Shown: in pieces, positions 16,046-24,806 of the stretch | Layout of the letters: each line of letters opens with the position of its first letter | Numbering within the stretch: the stretch's first letter is position 1 | DNA from: Deltaproteobacteria bacterium HGW-Deltaproteobacteria-8 | Lineage (GTDB): Bacteria; Desulfobacterota; Desulfovibrionia; Desulfovibrionales; Desulfovibrionaceae | Assembly (NCBI GenBank): GCA_002840405.1 | Contig: PHAR01000001.1 | Coordinates: 262,384-326,383, forward strand | Length of the DNA: 64,000 bases | Direction of reading: 5' to 3' | Translations under genes and position numbers: made by a program | The notes under the pieces: model-generated | Told to the model about the DNA's origin: nothing | What the model saw: the letters and a program-made list of their open reading frames with translations, nothing else | The model's database searches: none

Positions 16046-17782
16046 TTATGAGCGTCTGGAAAGCAGGAGCTCCTCAAGGTGCTTGCGGGCGTACTCCAGC
16101 CCGGAATCCAGGCGCAGCGCAGCTTCCAAGCACTCCAGCGCCTCCGGCAGCTGGCCCAGGAACTTGTGGCACAGGCCCAGGTTGGCCAGATCCGGGGCTG
16201 ATCCCGAGTCCAGCGCCAGTACGGCGACAAAATCATCCTTGGCAAGTTCGTATGTACCGGCCTTGAACCGCGCCACACCGCGCAGGTTGAAGTATTCCTT
16301 GACCTCCGCGTCCAGGCCGATGGCCCGGTCCAGGTGCGGCACGCAGTCCTCCCAGCGACTGTCCTGGGTCAGGGCATAGGCCTGGTAGAAGGCGCACATG
16401 GCGCGCTCCTCCCGGCCCGGTTGGAGCGGCTCGGCCTGGGCAAAACGCTCCGCAGCCAGGGTCAGATTCCCCTGGCGCAGGGCCAGCAGGGCCTGGAAGA
16501 ACGGCAGGTAGTAGGCCGTGGGCGCGACCTCGGCCAGCACGGCCAGACCGGCCTCGGCCTCGCCGACCTCAGCCTCCTCGGCCAGCTTGCGGCCCACGAA
16601 CAGGCCCAGACTGCGGTTCGCCGTGCGTTCGCGAAAGTCGAAACCCGGCACGAGGTTGTAGTTGGCCGGCACCTGGATGTCGGCGCGGGTGGTGTCCACG
16701 GAATACAGGTTAAAACCTTTGGCCCCGAGGCCCTCGGCCAGGCGGGAAAGCTCCACGCGGATGTTGTCGTCCTCCACGCCGGGCAGGGTCGCCAGATCCA
16801 CAACCGGCCCGGTCAAGAGCCAGTCGAACTGCCACGGGTCCGTGAACTTGCGCAGGCCCGAGGCCTCGTAGACGCGGCCAGTCTCGAAGTCCCCGGCCAG
16901 CTGCGCGATCTCGGTGACGGCGCGTACCGCCGCCTTCACCGGAGAAGCCGACGTGCCTGCCGTGTACACAATCTCGCTCAGGCCCGGGAAGGTCTTGGGG
17001 TCAAAAGCCAGGGCGGCAACAGTGGGCACGGGCAGGCCCAGGGAAAAGTCCTTGAGCACGAGCAGGATGCCGTTTTTCCGGAAGGCCTCGCACAGCTCGC
17101 GCAGCACGGGATCGGTGAGGTTTTCCTGGCTGATGGTGGGCAGCTCCGGCGAGGCGCGGTCGATGACGGCGCAGACGTGGCGCTCCACCAGCTCGCAGGC
17201 GCCCTGGAGCACGGACTCCTCGCTGGTGTTCCCGGCCGAGGAGCCGTTGAACTCGTTCAGGGTCTTGAACCAGTCCAGCGGCAGCACCGTGGCCGCGCCC
17301 GTGGCCACGTTCAGCGCCGGGCAGAAGCGCCAACGCACCAGGTCCATGACCCGCCGCGCGCCCGCAGGCGACAGCTCGTCGCCCACAGAGGCGCAAATCT
17401 CGCGGATGTCCATGAGCTGGTCGCCGAACCGCTCGGCCGCTTCGGACCAGGTGGCGCGCGTAAAGTTGGCCTCATCCGCCCAGAAGCTGAAGTAGCTGAA
17501 GCGCTCCACCAGCTCCATCAGCGCCGAGGCCTCGGCCTGCTCCGGGCTTGCGCCCTTGCCCATCTGCTTGCGCGTGGGCATCACCGCTCGCGCCGCCGGG
17601 CCGCAGATGCTCAAATAGACGGGGATGCCCAGGCGTCCGGTATCGACGCGCTTGGTCTCTTCCAGCACGCCGGGGCATTTCTGCTCCAGCACGGCCTTGA
17701 CCCTGGCCACGGTTTCGCCCGGAGGCGCGGCCTTGTCCTGGTCCATGGTGTAGGCCTTGAAGCAGTCCTTCAGCGCAAACAT
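16046..17782 (-). CDS. YcaO-domain protein with C-terminal TPR repeats
   Basis: 578 residues. YcaO enzymes use ATP to activate peptide backbone amides (cyclodehydration or thioamidation). ATP-site motifs are present: GKGASPEQAEASALMELVER (about residue 77), NGSSAGNTSEESVLQGACEL (about residue 178) and TAGTSASPVKAAVRAVTEIA (about residue 275). From about residue 400 onwards several TPR-like helical repeats follow. No TfuA partner and no precursor-peptide gene are visible nearby. The start has AAGGAGA upstream. The next gene downstream is dsrC. E. coli YcaO has a similar two-part layout and is linked to S12 methylthiolation, so a sulfur-related role is possible. Confidence 0.85.
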   Translation of the reverse strand: MFALKDCFKAYTMDQDKAAPPGETVARVKAVLEQKCPGVLEETKRVDTGRLGIPVYLSICGPAARAVMPTRKQMGKGASPEQAEASALMELVERFSYFSFWADEANFTRATWSEAAERFGDQLMDIREICASVGDELSPAGARRVMDLVRWRFCPALNVATGAATVLPLDWFKTLNEFNGSSAGNTSEESVLQGACELVERHVCAVIDRASPELPTISQENLTDPVLRELCEAFRKNGILLVLKDFSLGLPVPTVAALAFDPKTFPGLSEIVYTAGTSASPVKAAVRAVTEIAQLAGDFETGRVYEASGLRKFTDPWQFDWLLTGPVVDLATLPGVEDDNIRVELSRLAEGLGAKGFNLYSVDTTRADIQVPANYNLVPGFDFRERTANRSLGLFVGRKLAEEAEVGEAEAGLAVLAEVAPTAYYLPFFQALLALRQGNLTLAAERFAQAEPLQPGREERAMCAFYQAYALTQDSRWEDCVPHLDRAIGLDAEVKEYFNLRGVARFKAGTYELAKDDFVAVLALDSGSAPDLANLGLCHKFLGQLPEALECLEAALRLDSGLEYARKHLEELLLSRRS

Positions 17783-17802
17783 CGATGTCTCCTTGCGAAA
17801 AG

Positions 17803-17827
17803 AAGCCCGGAGAGGGCCTCCGGGCTT
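17803..17827. terminator. Terminator between the Tim44-like gene and the YcaO gene
   Basis: AAGCCCGGAG (17803-17812) pairs with CTCCGGGCTT (17818-17827). On the minus strand it lies 40 bases past the Tim44-like stop and is followed by CTTTTC; on the plus strand a T-run also follows. It separates the YcaO transcript from the gene upstream. Confidence 0.8.
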
Positions 17828-17866
17828 TTTGTTGTGCTCAATTCAAGGCTGGGCGAAACCCGGCCG

Positions 17867-18862
17867 CTAGGCATCCAGCTGCTGGATGCCCTCCAGGCGC
17901 CAGTTGGCGTCCAGATTACCCGTGGGCCGGGAGAAGTGCCAGACCTCGCGGATCTGCTTGGGCCGGTCCTCGCTCACGTCCTCGCGCAGGAGCACGTCGA
18001 AATAGACCGAGGTGACCGTGTCGCGGGGCTCCTCGCGGAATTCGAGAAGCCGCGCGTTGATGAGCAAAAGCTCCGTCTTGGACGGCTTGGGGTCTGCAGC
18101 AGCCTGCCGCCTGATCTCGTCCAGCACCTCCGGGGTGGTGAACAGGGCGATGTCGTCCATGTCGCGGCGGTCCCAGGAGTGCTGCAGACGGGCGTACACG
18201 GTCTTGGCCCCTTCCAGGAACTCCGGCACGTTGAAGCCGGCGGGCACTGTGGGCTGGACTTCAGACTCAGCCTCGGGCTCGGGCTGGGCAGTGGCCGCGC
18301 CAAAACCGGCCGCAGCAACGCCCTGGGGATTTGAGCGCAAGGCGTCCCAACTCTGCGCGGCGCGGGAGCGGGCATCGTCCGAAGGATCCTGCATAGAAGC
18401 CGGAGGCACCTGCCCGCTGTCCTGCCCTGCTGGCGTGCTGCTGTCAGGCCCCTGGCTGCGGCGGCGCAGCAGCTTCACGGCAAAGAAGATGATCAGCCCG
18501 ATGAGCAGGATGTCCAGGAAGCCTATGCCGCCTGCGCCCATGCCACCCATGCCGCCGCCGAAGAGCATGGAACCGATGAGGCCGCCGGCCATCAGGCCGC
18601 CCAGGCCCCAACCCAGGCGAGAGAACATGCTGGGCTGCGTCGCGCCCAGGGGGGGCGTGACGGCGGGCTTGGGCTGCGCCACCTGCGACGGGGTCTGCGA
18701 CGGGCTGTAGGGCGCGGGCGACACCGGCTTGCTGTAGCTGCGGGAATAGGTGGTCCTGCTGCCAAAGGAGCGGCCCCCGCCCAGGCGGGCGGCCTCGGCC
18801 AGGCTCAGGGCAGAGAGCATGAGAAGGGCCGCAAGGCCCAGAATGACGCCAAATTTTTTCAC
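17867..18862 (-). CDS. Tim44-like domain membrane protein
   Basis: 331 residues. A signal peptide (MKKFGVILGLAALLMLSALS, cleavage likely after AEA) is followed by a Ser/Pro/Gln-rich region. A very glycine/methionine-rich stretch then runs into a membrane segment (FLDILLIGLIIFFAVKLL, about residue 118). The C-terminal ~130 residues match the Tim44-like fold (FLEGAKTVYARLQHSWDRRD to VWHFSRP..NW.LEGIQQLDA). In bacteria this family is of unknown function, possibly membrane protein handling. It lies 14 bases downstream of the response regulator gene. Confidence 0.85.
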   Translation of the reverse strand: MKKFGVILGLAALLMLSALSLAEAARLGGGRSFGSRTTYSRSYSKPVSPAPYSPSQTPSQVAQPKPAVTPPLGATQPSMFSRLGWGLGGLMAGGLIGSMLFGGGMGGMGAGGIGFLDILLIGLIIFFAVKLLRRRSQGPDSSTPAGQDSGQVPPASMQDPSDDARSRAAQSWDALRSNPQGVAAAGFGAATAQPEPEAESEVQPTVPAGFNVPEFLEGAKTVYARLQHSWDRRDMDDIALFTTPEVLDEIRRQAAADPKPSKTELLLINARLLEFREEPRDTVTSVYFDVLLREDVSEDRPKQIREVWHFSRPTGNLDANWRLEGIQQLDA

Positions 18863-18876
18863 GATTCTCCTCGTTC

Positions 18877-19272
18877 TCAGCTGCTGATGCCCAGGTTGCG
18901 GAGGGTTTCGAACATGCGCTCCGGGATGATGGGCTTGGTGACGTAGGCCGTGGCCCCTTCCTTGTAAGCGCCCATGACCGAGCGAACGTCGCCCAGGGCG
19001 GTGGTCATGACGACCTTGGCCTCATCAGCGGAGTTGACGCCCCGCTCGAGCTCCATGGCGCGGATCTGCTGCAAGGCCTCCTGACCGTTCTTGTTCGGCA
19101 TCATGACATCCAGACAGACCACCTGGAAAGGGCGGCCCTCGTCAAAGGCGGCCGAGAACGCCGCGACGGCCTGCTCGCCGTCACTGGTGACGACGCATTC
19201 GCCATAGCGGGCCATGAGCCCCTCCATATAGCGCGCGCTCGTCAGGTCATCTTCGGCTATGAGTATGCGCAT
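18877..19272 (-). CDS. Single-domain response regulator (CheY-like)
   Basis: 131 residues from ATG 19272, chosen because GGAGG lies 5 bases upstream. It is a receiver domain alone: acidic pair in ILIAEDDLTS, phosphoacceptor Asp in VVCLDVMMPNKNG (about residue 57), Thr in MTTALGD and Lys in YVTKPI. The output must come from a partner. No histidine kinase is nearby. It is co-directional with the Tim44-like gene at 14 bases, so they are probably co-transcribed. Confidence 0.88.
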   Translation of the reverse strand: MRILIAEDDLTSARYMEGLMARYGECVVTSDGEQAVAAFSAAFDEGRPFQVVCLDVMMPNKNGQEALQQIRAMELERGVNSADEAKVVMTTALGDVRSVMGAYKEGATAYVTKPIIPERMFETLRNLGISS

Positions 19273-19472
19273 CCCGACCTCCATTATCCGCCTTTGCTCA
19301 TAGCCCATCTTTTCTCAGGAGACAATGGGACCTGGCAGGCGGCAGCCGCAAGCGTCTTGCCAGCGGGCCGGATGCGCAGTATCTCTCCCAGTCGTGGCGC
19401 GGACGCATGGCGCAGCCCCATGCGCATATCCGCGCGAGCCGCCCCGCAAGAACACCCGGAGGTTTCCCGACA

Positions 19473-19784
19473 ATGTCCTTCCTGAATATCAGCGCCCAGA
19501 CCACCCTGCCCTCGAAGTGGGACGGCTGGCCGTTCAACTCCGGCTTTGGCGGCGACTGGCAGACCACGCTGGCCACCTATGCCTTCTCCGCCCTCATCCT
19601 TGGCGGCATCTGCATATTCCTGCGCCTGCTTTACGGCCCCAAGGGCATCTGGCGCGACAAGGAGATGGAGCGCGAGGCCGAGGAAAAGAAAAGCAGGGAG
19701 CTCTCCCAGCTGGAGGCGAAGTACCACTCCGGGAAGATCACCAAGCTCGAATACACCATGAAGAAGCGGGCCATCGAGCAATGA
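19473..19784 (+). CDS. Small membrane protein with SHOCT-like C-terminus
   Basis: 103 residues from ATG 19473. One membrane segment (YAFSALILGGICIFLRLLYG, about residues 37-56) follows a Trp-rich, probably periplasmic N-terminus. The cytoplasmic part is a highly charged helix ending in LEAKYHSGKITKLEYTMKKR, which resembles the SHOCT motif often found at protein C-termini. The stop overlaps the start of the HD gene (ATGA). Function unknown. Confidence 0.72.
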   Translation: MSFLNISAQTTLPSKWDGWPFNSGFGGDWQTTLATYAFSALILGGICIFLRLLYGPKGIWRDKEMEREAEEKKSRELSQLEAKYHSGKITKLEYTMKKRAIEQ

Positions 19785-20566
19785 GCAGTGACCTTGTCGG
19801 CATCGTGGCGCGGCGCTTCAAGGACTTCACCGAGCCCTACCTGAACGAACCCGGGGACGACTTCGCTTACCGCCTCAAGGTGGACCACACGAACCGGGTC
19901 TGCGACATCGCCACAGACATCGCCAGCGCCTCCGCCGTGTCCCCGCGCGTGCTCCTGGCGGCGCGCATCGCCGCCCTGCTCCACGATGTCGGGCGCTTTC
20001 CGCAGTACAAGCGCTACCGCACCTTCCGTGACGCCGCATCAGCCAACCACGCGGCCTTGAGCGTGCGCCACGCCCTGCGAGCGGGCATGCTTGCCGACGT
20101 GCCCGCAGACCTCCGCAGGCTGGTCCTAAGCGCGGTAATCCTGCACAACGTGCGCATCCTGCCCAGCACCCTTCCTGCGGACACCCTGGCCGTGGCGCGC
20201 ATTGTGCGCGACAGCGACAAGCTGGACATCTACCGCGTCATGATCGCCCACTTCGCGCAGGAAGACCCGGAGCACCCGGAGGTGGCCCTGGACGTGAAGC
20301 GCCACCCCACGGCCTACACCCAGGCAGTGCTTGCGTCCCTGCTCAAAGGCGAGACCGGAGACTACCGGCACATCGTCTGGGTCAACGACTTCAAACTCAT
20401 GGTCGTCGGTTGGCTTTACGACCTGAACTACCGCCGCTCCTGCCAGATGCTCCATGACCTCGGCTACATGGACACCATCTTCGCCACCCTTCCCGCTGAT
20501 CCGCAGATTATTGCCCTGCGCGCGCAGATAACGGACCACCTTGCCCACAGGCTGGCAAATGGTTAA
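19781..20566 (+). CDS. HD-domain phosphohydrolase
   Basis: 261 residues, starting with the ATG that overlaps the preceding stop. The metal-binding HD residues are clear: His in KVDHTNRV, the pair H68-D69 in LLHDVGRFPQ, His in NHAALSVRHAL and a distal Asp in VRDSDKLDIY. HD proteins hydrolyse nucleotides or phosphate esters; the substrate cannot be read from sequence. It is not an HD-GYP c-di-GMP phosphodiesterase, because no GYP motif follows. It likely shares a message with the small membrane protein. Confidence 0.88.
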   Translation: MSSDLVGIVARRFKDFTEPYLNEPGDDFAYRLKVDHTNRVCDIATDIASASAVSPRVLLAARIAALLHDVGRFPQYKRYRTFRDAASANHAALSVRHALRAGMLADVPADLRRLVLSAVILHNVRILPSTLPADTLAVARIVRDSDKLDIYRVMIAHFAQEDPEHPEVALDVKRHPTAYTQAVLASLLKGETGDYRHIVWVNDFKLMVVGWLYDLNYRRSCQMLHDLGYMDTIFATLPADPQIIALRAQITDHLAHRLANG

Positions 20567-20608
20567 CTGCTTCAGATAATCCCCCCGCATGCACACAAAG
20601 GAGCGGCC

Positions 20609-21553
20609 ATGACCCAGACCAGCATGTATGACGTCGTCATTCTCGGCTGCGGCCCGGCTGGCATCCAGGCCGCCATCCACGCCTCGCGCAAGAAGACCAG
20701 CGTGCTCATGCTCGGGCGCATGAACAAAAGCAGCCTGTTCTGGGCGCATGTGGAAAACTTCCTCGGAATGTTCAAAACCAGCGGCGAGGACATGCTCAAG
20801 ACGGGCCTGGCCCAGGCCCAGAGCTTCGGCACCGAGATTCTTGAGGAAGACGCCCTGGGCATCACCCACGAGAAGCGCTGCTTCGAAATCGAGACCGAGA
20901 GCGGCCGCAAGGTCTGCGCGCGGGCGCTCATTCTCGCCACAGGCACCACGCGCAACAAGCTCGGAGTGCCGGGTGAAAAGGAGCTCCTCGGACGCGGCGT
21001 GTCCTACTGCGTGGACTGCGATGGCGGGTTCTTCCGAGGAGAGGACGTGGCCATCGTGGGCGGCCAGAGCGCGGCCGCCGGCGGGGCACTGACCCTGCTG
21101 CACATGGCCAAGAGCGTGCACCTGGTCTGCGAGAGCCTGGACGTGTCGCCCACCCTGCAGGCCAAGCTGCGTGAAAGCGGCGCGGTGCTGCACGAAGGCG
21201 TCACGGTCACGGGCATCCTGGGCGACAAGCAGGTGGACGGCCTGAAGCTCTCCGACGGCTCAACGCTGCCGGTGGCGGGCGTGTTCATCGAACAGGGCGC
21301 CAAGGGCGTGCTGGAGTTGGCCTCGTCCCTGGGCCTCACCCTCGACGAGAGCATGAAATACATCCAGACCGACAAGAACCAGGCCGCCAGCGTGCCCGGC
21401 GTGTTCGCCGCAGGCGACATCTGCGGCCCGCCCCTGCAGATGGCCAAGGCCGTGGGCGAAGGCTGCGTGGCCGGAACCCTGGCCGCCACCTACGCCAAGA
21501 ACCTCAAGCTGGCCCAGGAGGGCCCGGAAGAGGAAGAGAAGAAAGAGGAATAG
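20609..21553 (+). CDS. Thioredoxin reductase-like flavoprotein, atypical
   Basis: 314 residues, the length of low-molecular-weight thioredoxin reductase. The FAD loop GCGPAG is at residue 12, the redox pair is C134-V-D-C137, and the C-terminal FAD motif is AAGDICGPPLQMAKAVGEG. Differences from E. coli TrxB: the NADPH loop is GGQSAAAGG rather than GGGDSAxEEA, and the HRRxxxR motif that grips the 2'-phosphate is absent (VHLVCESLDV instead). It may use NADH, another donor, or another partner. The tail is strongly acidic. It is alone, 42 bases after the HD gene. Confidence 0.82.
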   Translation: MTQTSMYDVVILGCGPAGIQAAIHASRKKTSVLMLGRMNKSSLFWAHVENFLGMFKTSGEDMLKTGLAQAQSFGTEILEEDALGITHEKRCFEIETESGRKVCARALILATGTTRNKLGVPGEKELLGRGVSYCVDCDGGFFRGEDVAIVGGQSAAAGGALTLLHMAKSVHLVCESLDVSPTLQAKLRESGAVLHEGVTVTGILGDKQVDGLKLSDGSTLPVAGVFIEQGAKGVLELASSLGLTLDESMKYIQTDKNQAASVPGVFAAGDICGPPLQMAKAVGEGCVAGTLAATYAKNLKLAQEGPEEEEKKEE

Positions 21554-21568
21554 AATAGCCTCCGGCGG

Positions 21569-21703
21569 CCGGGGGACTTGAAGTCCCCCGGACCCCCTCA
21601 TAGCCGAAAGGGCTGGTCAGGCTCCGCCTGACCAGCCCTTTCGGCGTGATGGGGATTCCAAAGGGCCTCAGGCCCTTTTGGGGTCCAGGGGCGGCGCCCC
21701 TGG
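21569..21703. repeat. Four consecutive hairpins between convergent genes
   Basis: Four palindromes follow one another: 21569-21591 (11-bp arms CCGGGGGACTT), 21604-21644 (perfect 19-bp arms, 3-base loop TCC), 21660-21678 (arms AAAGGGCCT) and 21685-21703 (arms CCAGGGGC). They fill almost the whole gap between the flavoprotein gene (+) and the hydrogenase operon (-). They probably act as a bidirectional terminator; the style resembles mobile or REP-like palindromic units. Confidence 0.85.
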
Positions 21704-21708
21704 CTCTC

Positions 21709-23145
21709 CTACTTCTTGTAGTTGAACTGCACCATGCTCGGCTTCTGGTCGTCCAGGCCGCGGGCGTCGATGAAGTGCGTGGAGCAGCTGATGCAGGGGT
21801 CGTAGGCGCGCACGAGCATGGACAGCCTGAGCTCCATTTCCTTCTCGGACAGGCCGGAGAGCAGCGGCACCAGCGCGTCCAGATCCTTCTGGATGTTGCC
21901 GTGGTTCTGGTTGGTGGGAATGACGCAGTCGGCCTGGAAGATGCGGCCATGCTCGTCGTACTCGTAGGCGTGGAAGAGGATGCCGCGCGGCACCTCCACC
22001 GCGCCAGCGCCGCGTCCAGCGGCGATGCTGGCCTTGGCCGGGGCCTCGTCGCGGATGCCGCGCGCCAGCAGTTCGTCCGTCAGCTGCAAGGAATCCTCCA
22101 CCGTGTGCACGCACTCCACCAGCTGGGCGATGGTGATCAGGTAGGGGTTGGTGCAGCCCTTCTTGAGGCCGAGCTTTTTGGCCGCTGCTGCGGCCTTGGG
22201 CAGCAGGTGCTCGGCGTTCAAGTTGAAGCGCGCCAACGCGCCCACCATGTACGACTCGCCCTGGTTCTTGGTCCACTTGGCCGTGGAGGTGGGGATCATG
22301 TATTCGCGGGTGATGTTGCGGTACTGGCGCACGGGCCTGCGCTCGTCCGTGCTGGAGCCGATCTCGCCCCAGTACATGGCGTATTCCGACGGCGAGACCA
22401 GGCCGATGTACTCGGTCGGGCGCTCGAACTTCGGGAACTTGTCCATGATCCCGGAAAAGAAGTCCACGGCGAAGTCCAGGTTGGACAAGGCATCGGTGAG
22501 CATGCCGCGCAGGGTTTCCAACTGCTCGGTTGTGGGGAACATGGTGAACCCGCCCGGGGTCATGCGCTGGGGGTGCGTGGTGCGGCCGCAGATGAGGCGG
22601 CTGAACTCGTTTGACACGCGCCGGGCAGCGATGAACTTGAGCACCGCGTCCTTGTGGGTGGTGGCCAGCGGCAGGATGGAGTCCACGCCCATCAGGTCCG
22701 GCAGCACCAGATAGGCGATGTGCAGCAGGTGGCTCTGGAGGTTCTCGGCGTGCAGGGCCAGGCGGCGCAGGATGTGCGTCTGCTCGCTGACGTTGATGTT
22801 CAGGGCGTCCTCGGTGGCCTGGAGGCTGGCCAGCTGGTGGCCGATGGCGCAGATGCCGCAGATGCGCGAGACGATGTGGTGCACGTCCTTGTAGTCGCGG
22901 CCGATGAGCATGGCCTCGAAGAAGCGCGGGGCCTCGGGCACCTCCCAACGGCAGGTGGACACGCGGCCGTCGGCCTCCACGTCCACCACGATGTTGCCGT
23001 GGCCCTCCACGCGGGTCAGGTAGTGCACGTGGACCTTTTTGGGTCCGGCCACCTTGGCGGGCACGGAGATGGGCGTGGCTGGGGACTTCTTGGCCTTTGC
23101 GGCTTCCTTTTTGACAGCGGGCTTGGCAGCAGGGGTCTTGGCCAT
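21709..23145 (-). CDS. [NiFe] hydrogenase large (alpha) subunit, group 3 type
   Basis: 478 residues. It holds the Ni-Fe active site: proximal motif RICGICAIGH (C96, C99) and distal motif DPCISCSTH (C451, C454). The 21 residues after His457 should be removed by a maturation protease. Residues 1-36 are a Lys/Ala/Pro-rich extension before the usual start VHYLTRVEGHG. Together with the three upstream genes this is the four-subunit cytosolic group 3b (sulfhydrogenase/NAD(P)-linked) arrangement. It is the last gene of the operon. Confidence 0.94.
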   Translation of the reverse strand: MAKTPAAKPAVKKEAAKAKKSPATPISVPAKVAGPKKVHVHYLTRVEGHGNIVVDVEADGRVSTCRWEVPEAPRFFEAMLIGRDYKDVHHIVSRICGICAIGHQLASLQATEDALNINVSEQTHILRRLALHAENLQSHLLHIAYLVLPDLMGVDSILPLATTHKDAVLKFIAARRVSNEFSRLICGRTTHPQRMTPGGFTMFPTTEQLETLRGMLTDALSNLDFAVDFFSGIMDKFPKFERPTEYIGLVSPSEYAMYWGEIGSSTDERRPVRQYRNITREYMIPTSTAKWTKNQGESYMVGALARFNLNAEHLLPKAAAAAKKLGLKKGCTNPYLITIAQLVECVHTVEDSLQLTDELLARGIRDEAPAKASIAAGRGAGAVEVPRGILFHAYEYDEHGRIFQADCVIPTNQNHGNIQKDLDALVPLLSGLSEKEMELRLSMLVRAYDPCISCSTHFIDARGLDDQKPSMVQFNYKK

Positions 23146-23207
23146 GATCCTATCCTCTCGGCGGCCCGAAGAAGGGCCGGTCGGCTACAATTCCGCAACA
23201 GGGGCGG

Positions 23208-23948
23208 CTACAGGGCGGCTCCGGTGTCGCCCAGGAAGAAGCGCAGCAGGTCCTGGGTGGCCTTGCGGTCCGAACCCGCGCGGTCCATGACGATGCGGGC
23301 GGCGTCGAGGTTGGCGCCGGGCACCAGGCCCCGGCAACCCCAGCAGTGCGCGCCCTCGGTCACGCAGGCGGCCTTGCAGCCGGCGCGGGTGATGATTCCG
23401 AGGCACATCTTGCCCATCTCATAGCGGCAGACGTTGCCCGCCTGCTTGCATTCCACGCAGACCGGGAAGTCCGGAATCCAGGGCGCGCGGCCCTGGAGCA
23501 GCTCCTTGGTGATGCGCGCGAACTCCACGGGGTCGATGGGACAGCCGGGAACCTCGGCGTCAACCTTGACCACGCTCTTCAGCGGCCGCGCGGCGTAGGT
23601 GGGGAACCAGCGGGCGCTGCCTCCGTAGACCTCTTCGCGGTACACGTTCTCGGCCATGAAGTTCTTCAGGCAGTTGATGCCGCCGATGGCCGCACAAGCG
23701 CCCAGGGCCACGAGGACCTTGGCGTTCTTGCGGATCTCCTTCAGGCGGATCTCGTCCTCGGGCCGGGTGATGGAGCCTTCAACAAAGGCCACGTCGTAGT
23801 CGTCCGAGTGGCCGGTGACCACTTCGCGGAAGCTGACCACCTCAACGTGCCCCAGGATGTCGAGCAGGCGCTCCTCGAGGTTGGCGATCTGAAGCTGGTC
23901 GCCCTCGCAGCCAGCGAAGTCGAAGAAGGCGATTTTCGGTTTGGCCAT
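23208..23948 (-). CDS. [NiFe] hydrogenase small (delta) subunit
   Basis: 246 residues, without the twin-arginine leader of periplasmic hydrogenases, so the enzyme is cytosolic. Iron-sulfur ligands are seen at FAGCEGDQL (near residue 14), LGACAAIGG (near 84), EVPGCPID (near 135) and in the later Cys-rich stretch CVECKQAGNVC to HCWGCRG. It passes electrons from the large subunit to the flavoprotein subunit. It sits between the FAD subunit gene (24 bases) and the large subunit gene (62 bases). Confidence 0.94.
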   Translation of the reverse strand: MAKPKIAFFDFAGCEGDQLQIANLEERLLDILGHVEVVSFREVVTGHSDDYDVAFVEGSITRPEDEIRLKEIRKNAKVLVALGACAAIGGINCLKNFMAENVYREEVYGGSARWFPTYAARPLKSVVKVDAEVPGCPIDPVEFARITKELLQGRAPWIPDFPVCVECKQAGNVCRYEMGKMCLGIITRAGCKAACVTEGAHCWGCRGLVPGANLDAARIVMDRAGSDRKATQDLLRFFLGDTGAAL

Positions 23949-23972
23949 GATGTCCCCTCCCCGCCAAGCCGC

Positions 23973-24806
23973 CTAGATGGCTTCCTGGTAAGCTTCGATG
24001 TCCGTGTAGCAGAACACGGGGCCATCGATGCAGGTGTTGAGCTCGTTGATCTGGCAGTGTCCGCACTTGCCCAGGCCGCACTTCATCTTGCGCTCAAGGG
24101 AGACGAAGATCTGCTCCGAGGCGATGCCCTTCTTGCGGCACTCGGCGATGACGAAGCGGTACATGATCGGGGGGCCGACCATGGCCACGAAGGTGTTGCC
24201 CGGGTCGAGCTCAGCCTTGGGCAAAAGCGTGGTGATGACGCCGACGTTGCCCTTCCAGGTGCTGTCGGGCATGTCCACGGTCTCCAAGACCTCCACGTCG
24301 CCGCTCTTGGCCAGGTCCGCGATCTCGTCCACGAAGATGCGCTCCTTGGGGTCGCGGGTGCCGACCATCAGGATCATGCGCCCGAACTCGTCGCGGTGGC
24401 GCAGCTGGTAGAACAGAAGCGAACGCAGCGGGATGTAGCCCAGGCCGCCGGCCACGATGAGGATGTCCTTGCCCACGAACTTCATCACCGGAAAGGACGA
24501 GCCGTAAGGCCCGCGGATGCCGACCTTGGCGCCGGGCTCGAGCGCGTGCAGGGCGCTGGTCACCGCGCCGATCTTGCGCACCGCGATCTCAAAGGTGATG
24601 TTGGTGCGCCGGGGCGGCGAACTGATGGAGAACGGGGCCTCGCCGATGCCGTAGATGGACAGGTTCACGAACTGGCCAGGCTTGTGCGCCAGCGGCTTGC
24701 CGTTGTCCTGCTCAAAGGTAAAGCGCGTGACGAAGTCCGACAGGGGTGTCTTCTCCACCAGCGTGACCGGACGCGGCACGTAGGGCGAGAAGAGTTTAGT
24801 ATTCAT
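23973..24806 (-). CDS. Hydrogenase FAD/NAD(P)-binding (gamma) subunit
   Basis: 277 residues, with ATG 24806 inside the end of the previous gene (11-base overlap). FAD motif: RxxS-type EAPFSISSPP. NAD(P) loop: IVAGGLGYIPLRSL (about residue 117). A C-terminal [2Fe-2S] cluster is formed by KMKCGLGKCGHCQ and a later Cys. This is the diaphorase module of group 3b hydrogenases and is homologous to AsrB of anaerobic sulfite reductase. The context of a large and small hydrogenase subunit decides for the hydrogenase. Confidence 0.92.
   Translation of the reverse strand: MNTKLFSPYVPRPVTLVEKTPLSDFVTRFTFEQDNGKPLAHKPGQFVNLSIYGIGEAPFSISSPPRRTNITFEIAVRKIGAVTSALHALEPGAKVGIRGPYGSSFPVMKFVGKDILIVAGGLGYIPLRSLLFYQLRHRDEFGRMILMVGTRDPKERIFVDEIADLAKSGDVEVLETVDMPDSTWKGNVGVITTLLPKAELDPGNTFVAMVGPPIMYRFVIAECRKKGIASEQIFVSLERKMKCGLGKCGHCQINELNTCIDGPVFCYTDIEAYQEAI

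Noticed and set aside
16334-18334. 666-codon open frame on the plus strand
   Set aside because: It runs through the YcaO and Tim44-like genes antisense and crosses a terminator; no recognisable motif.
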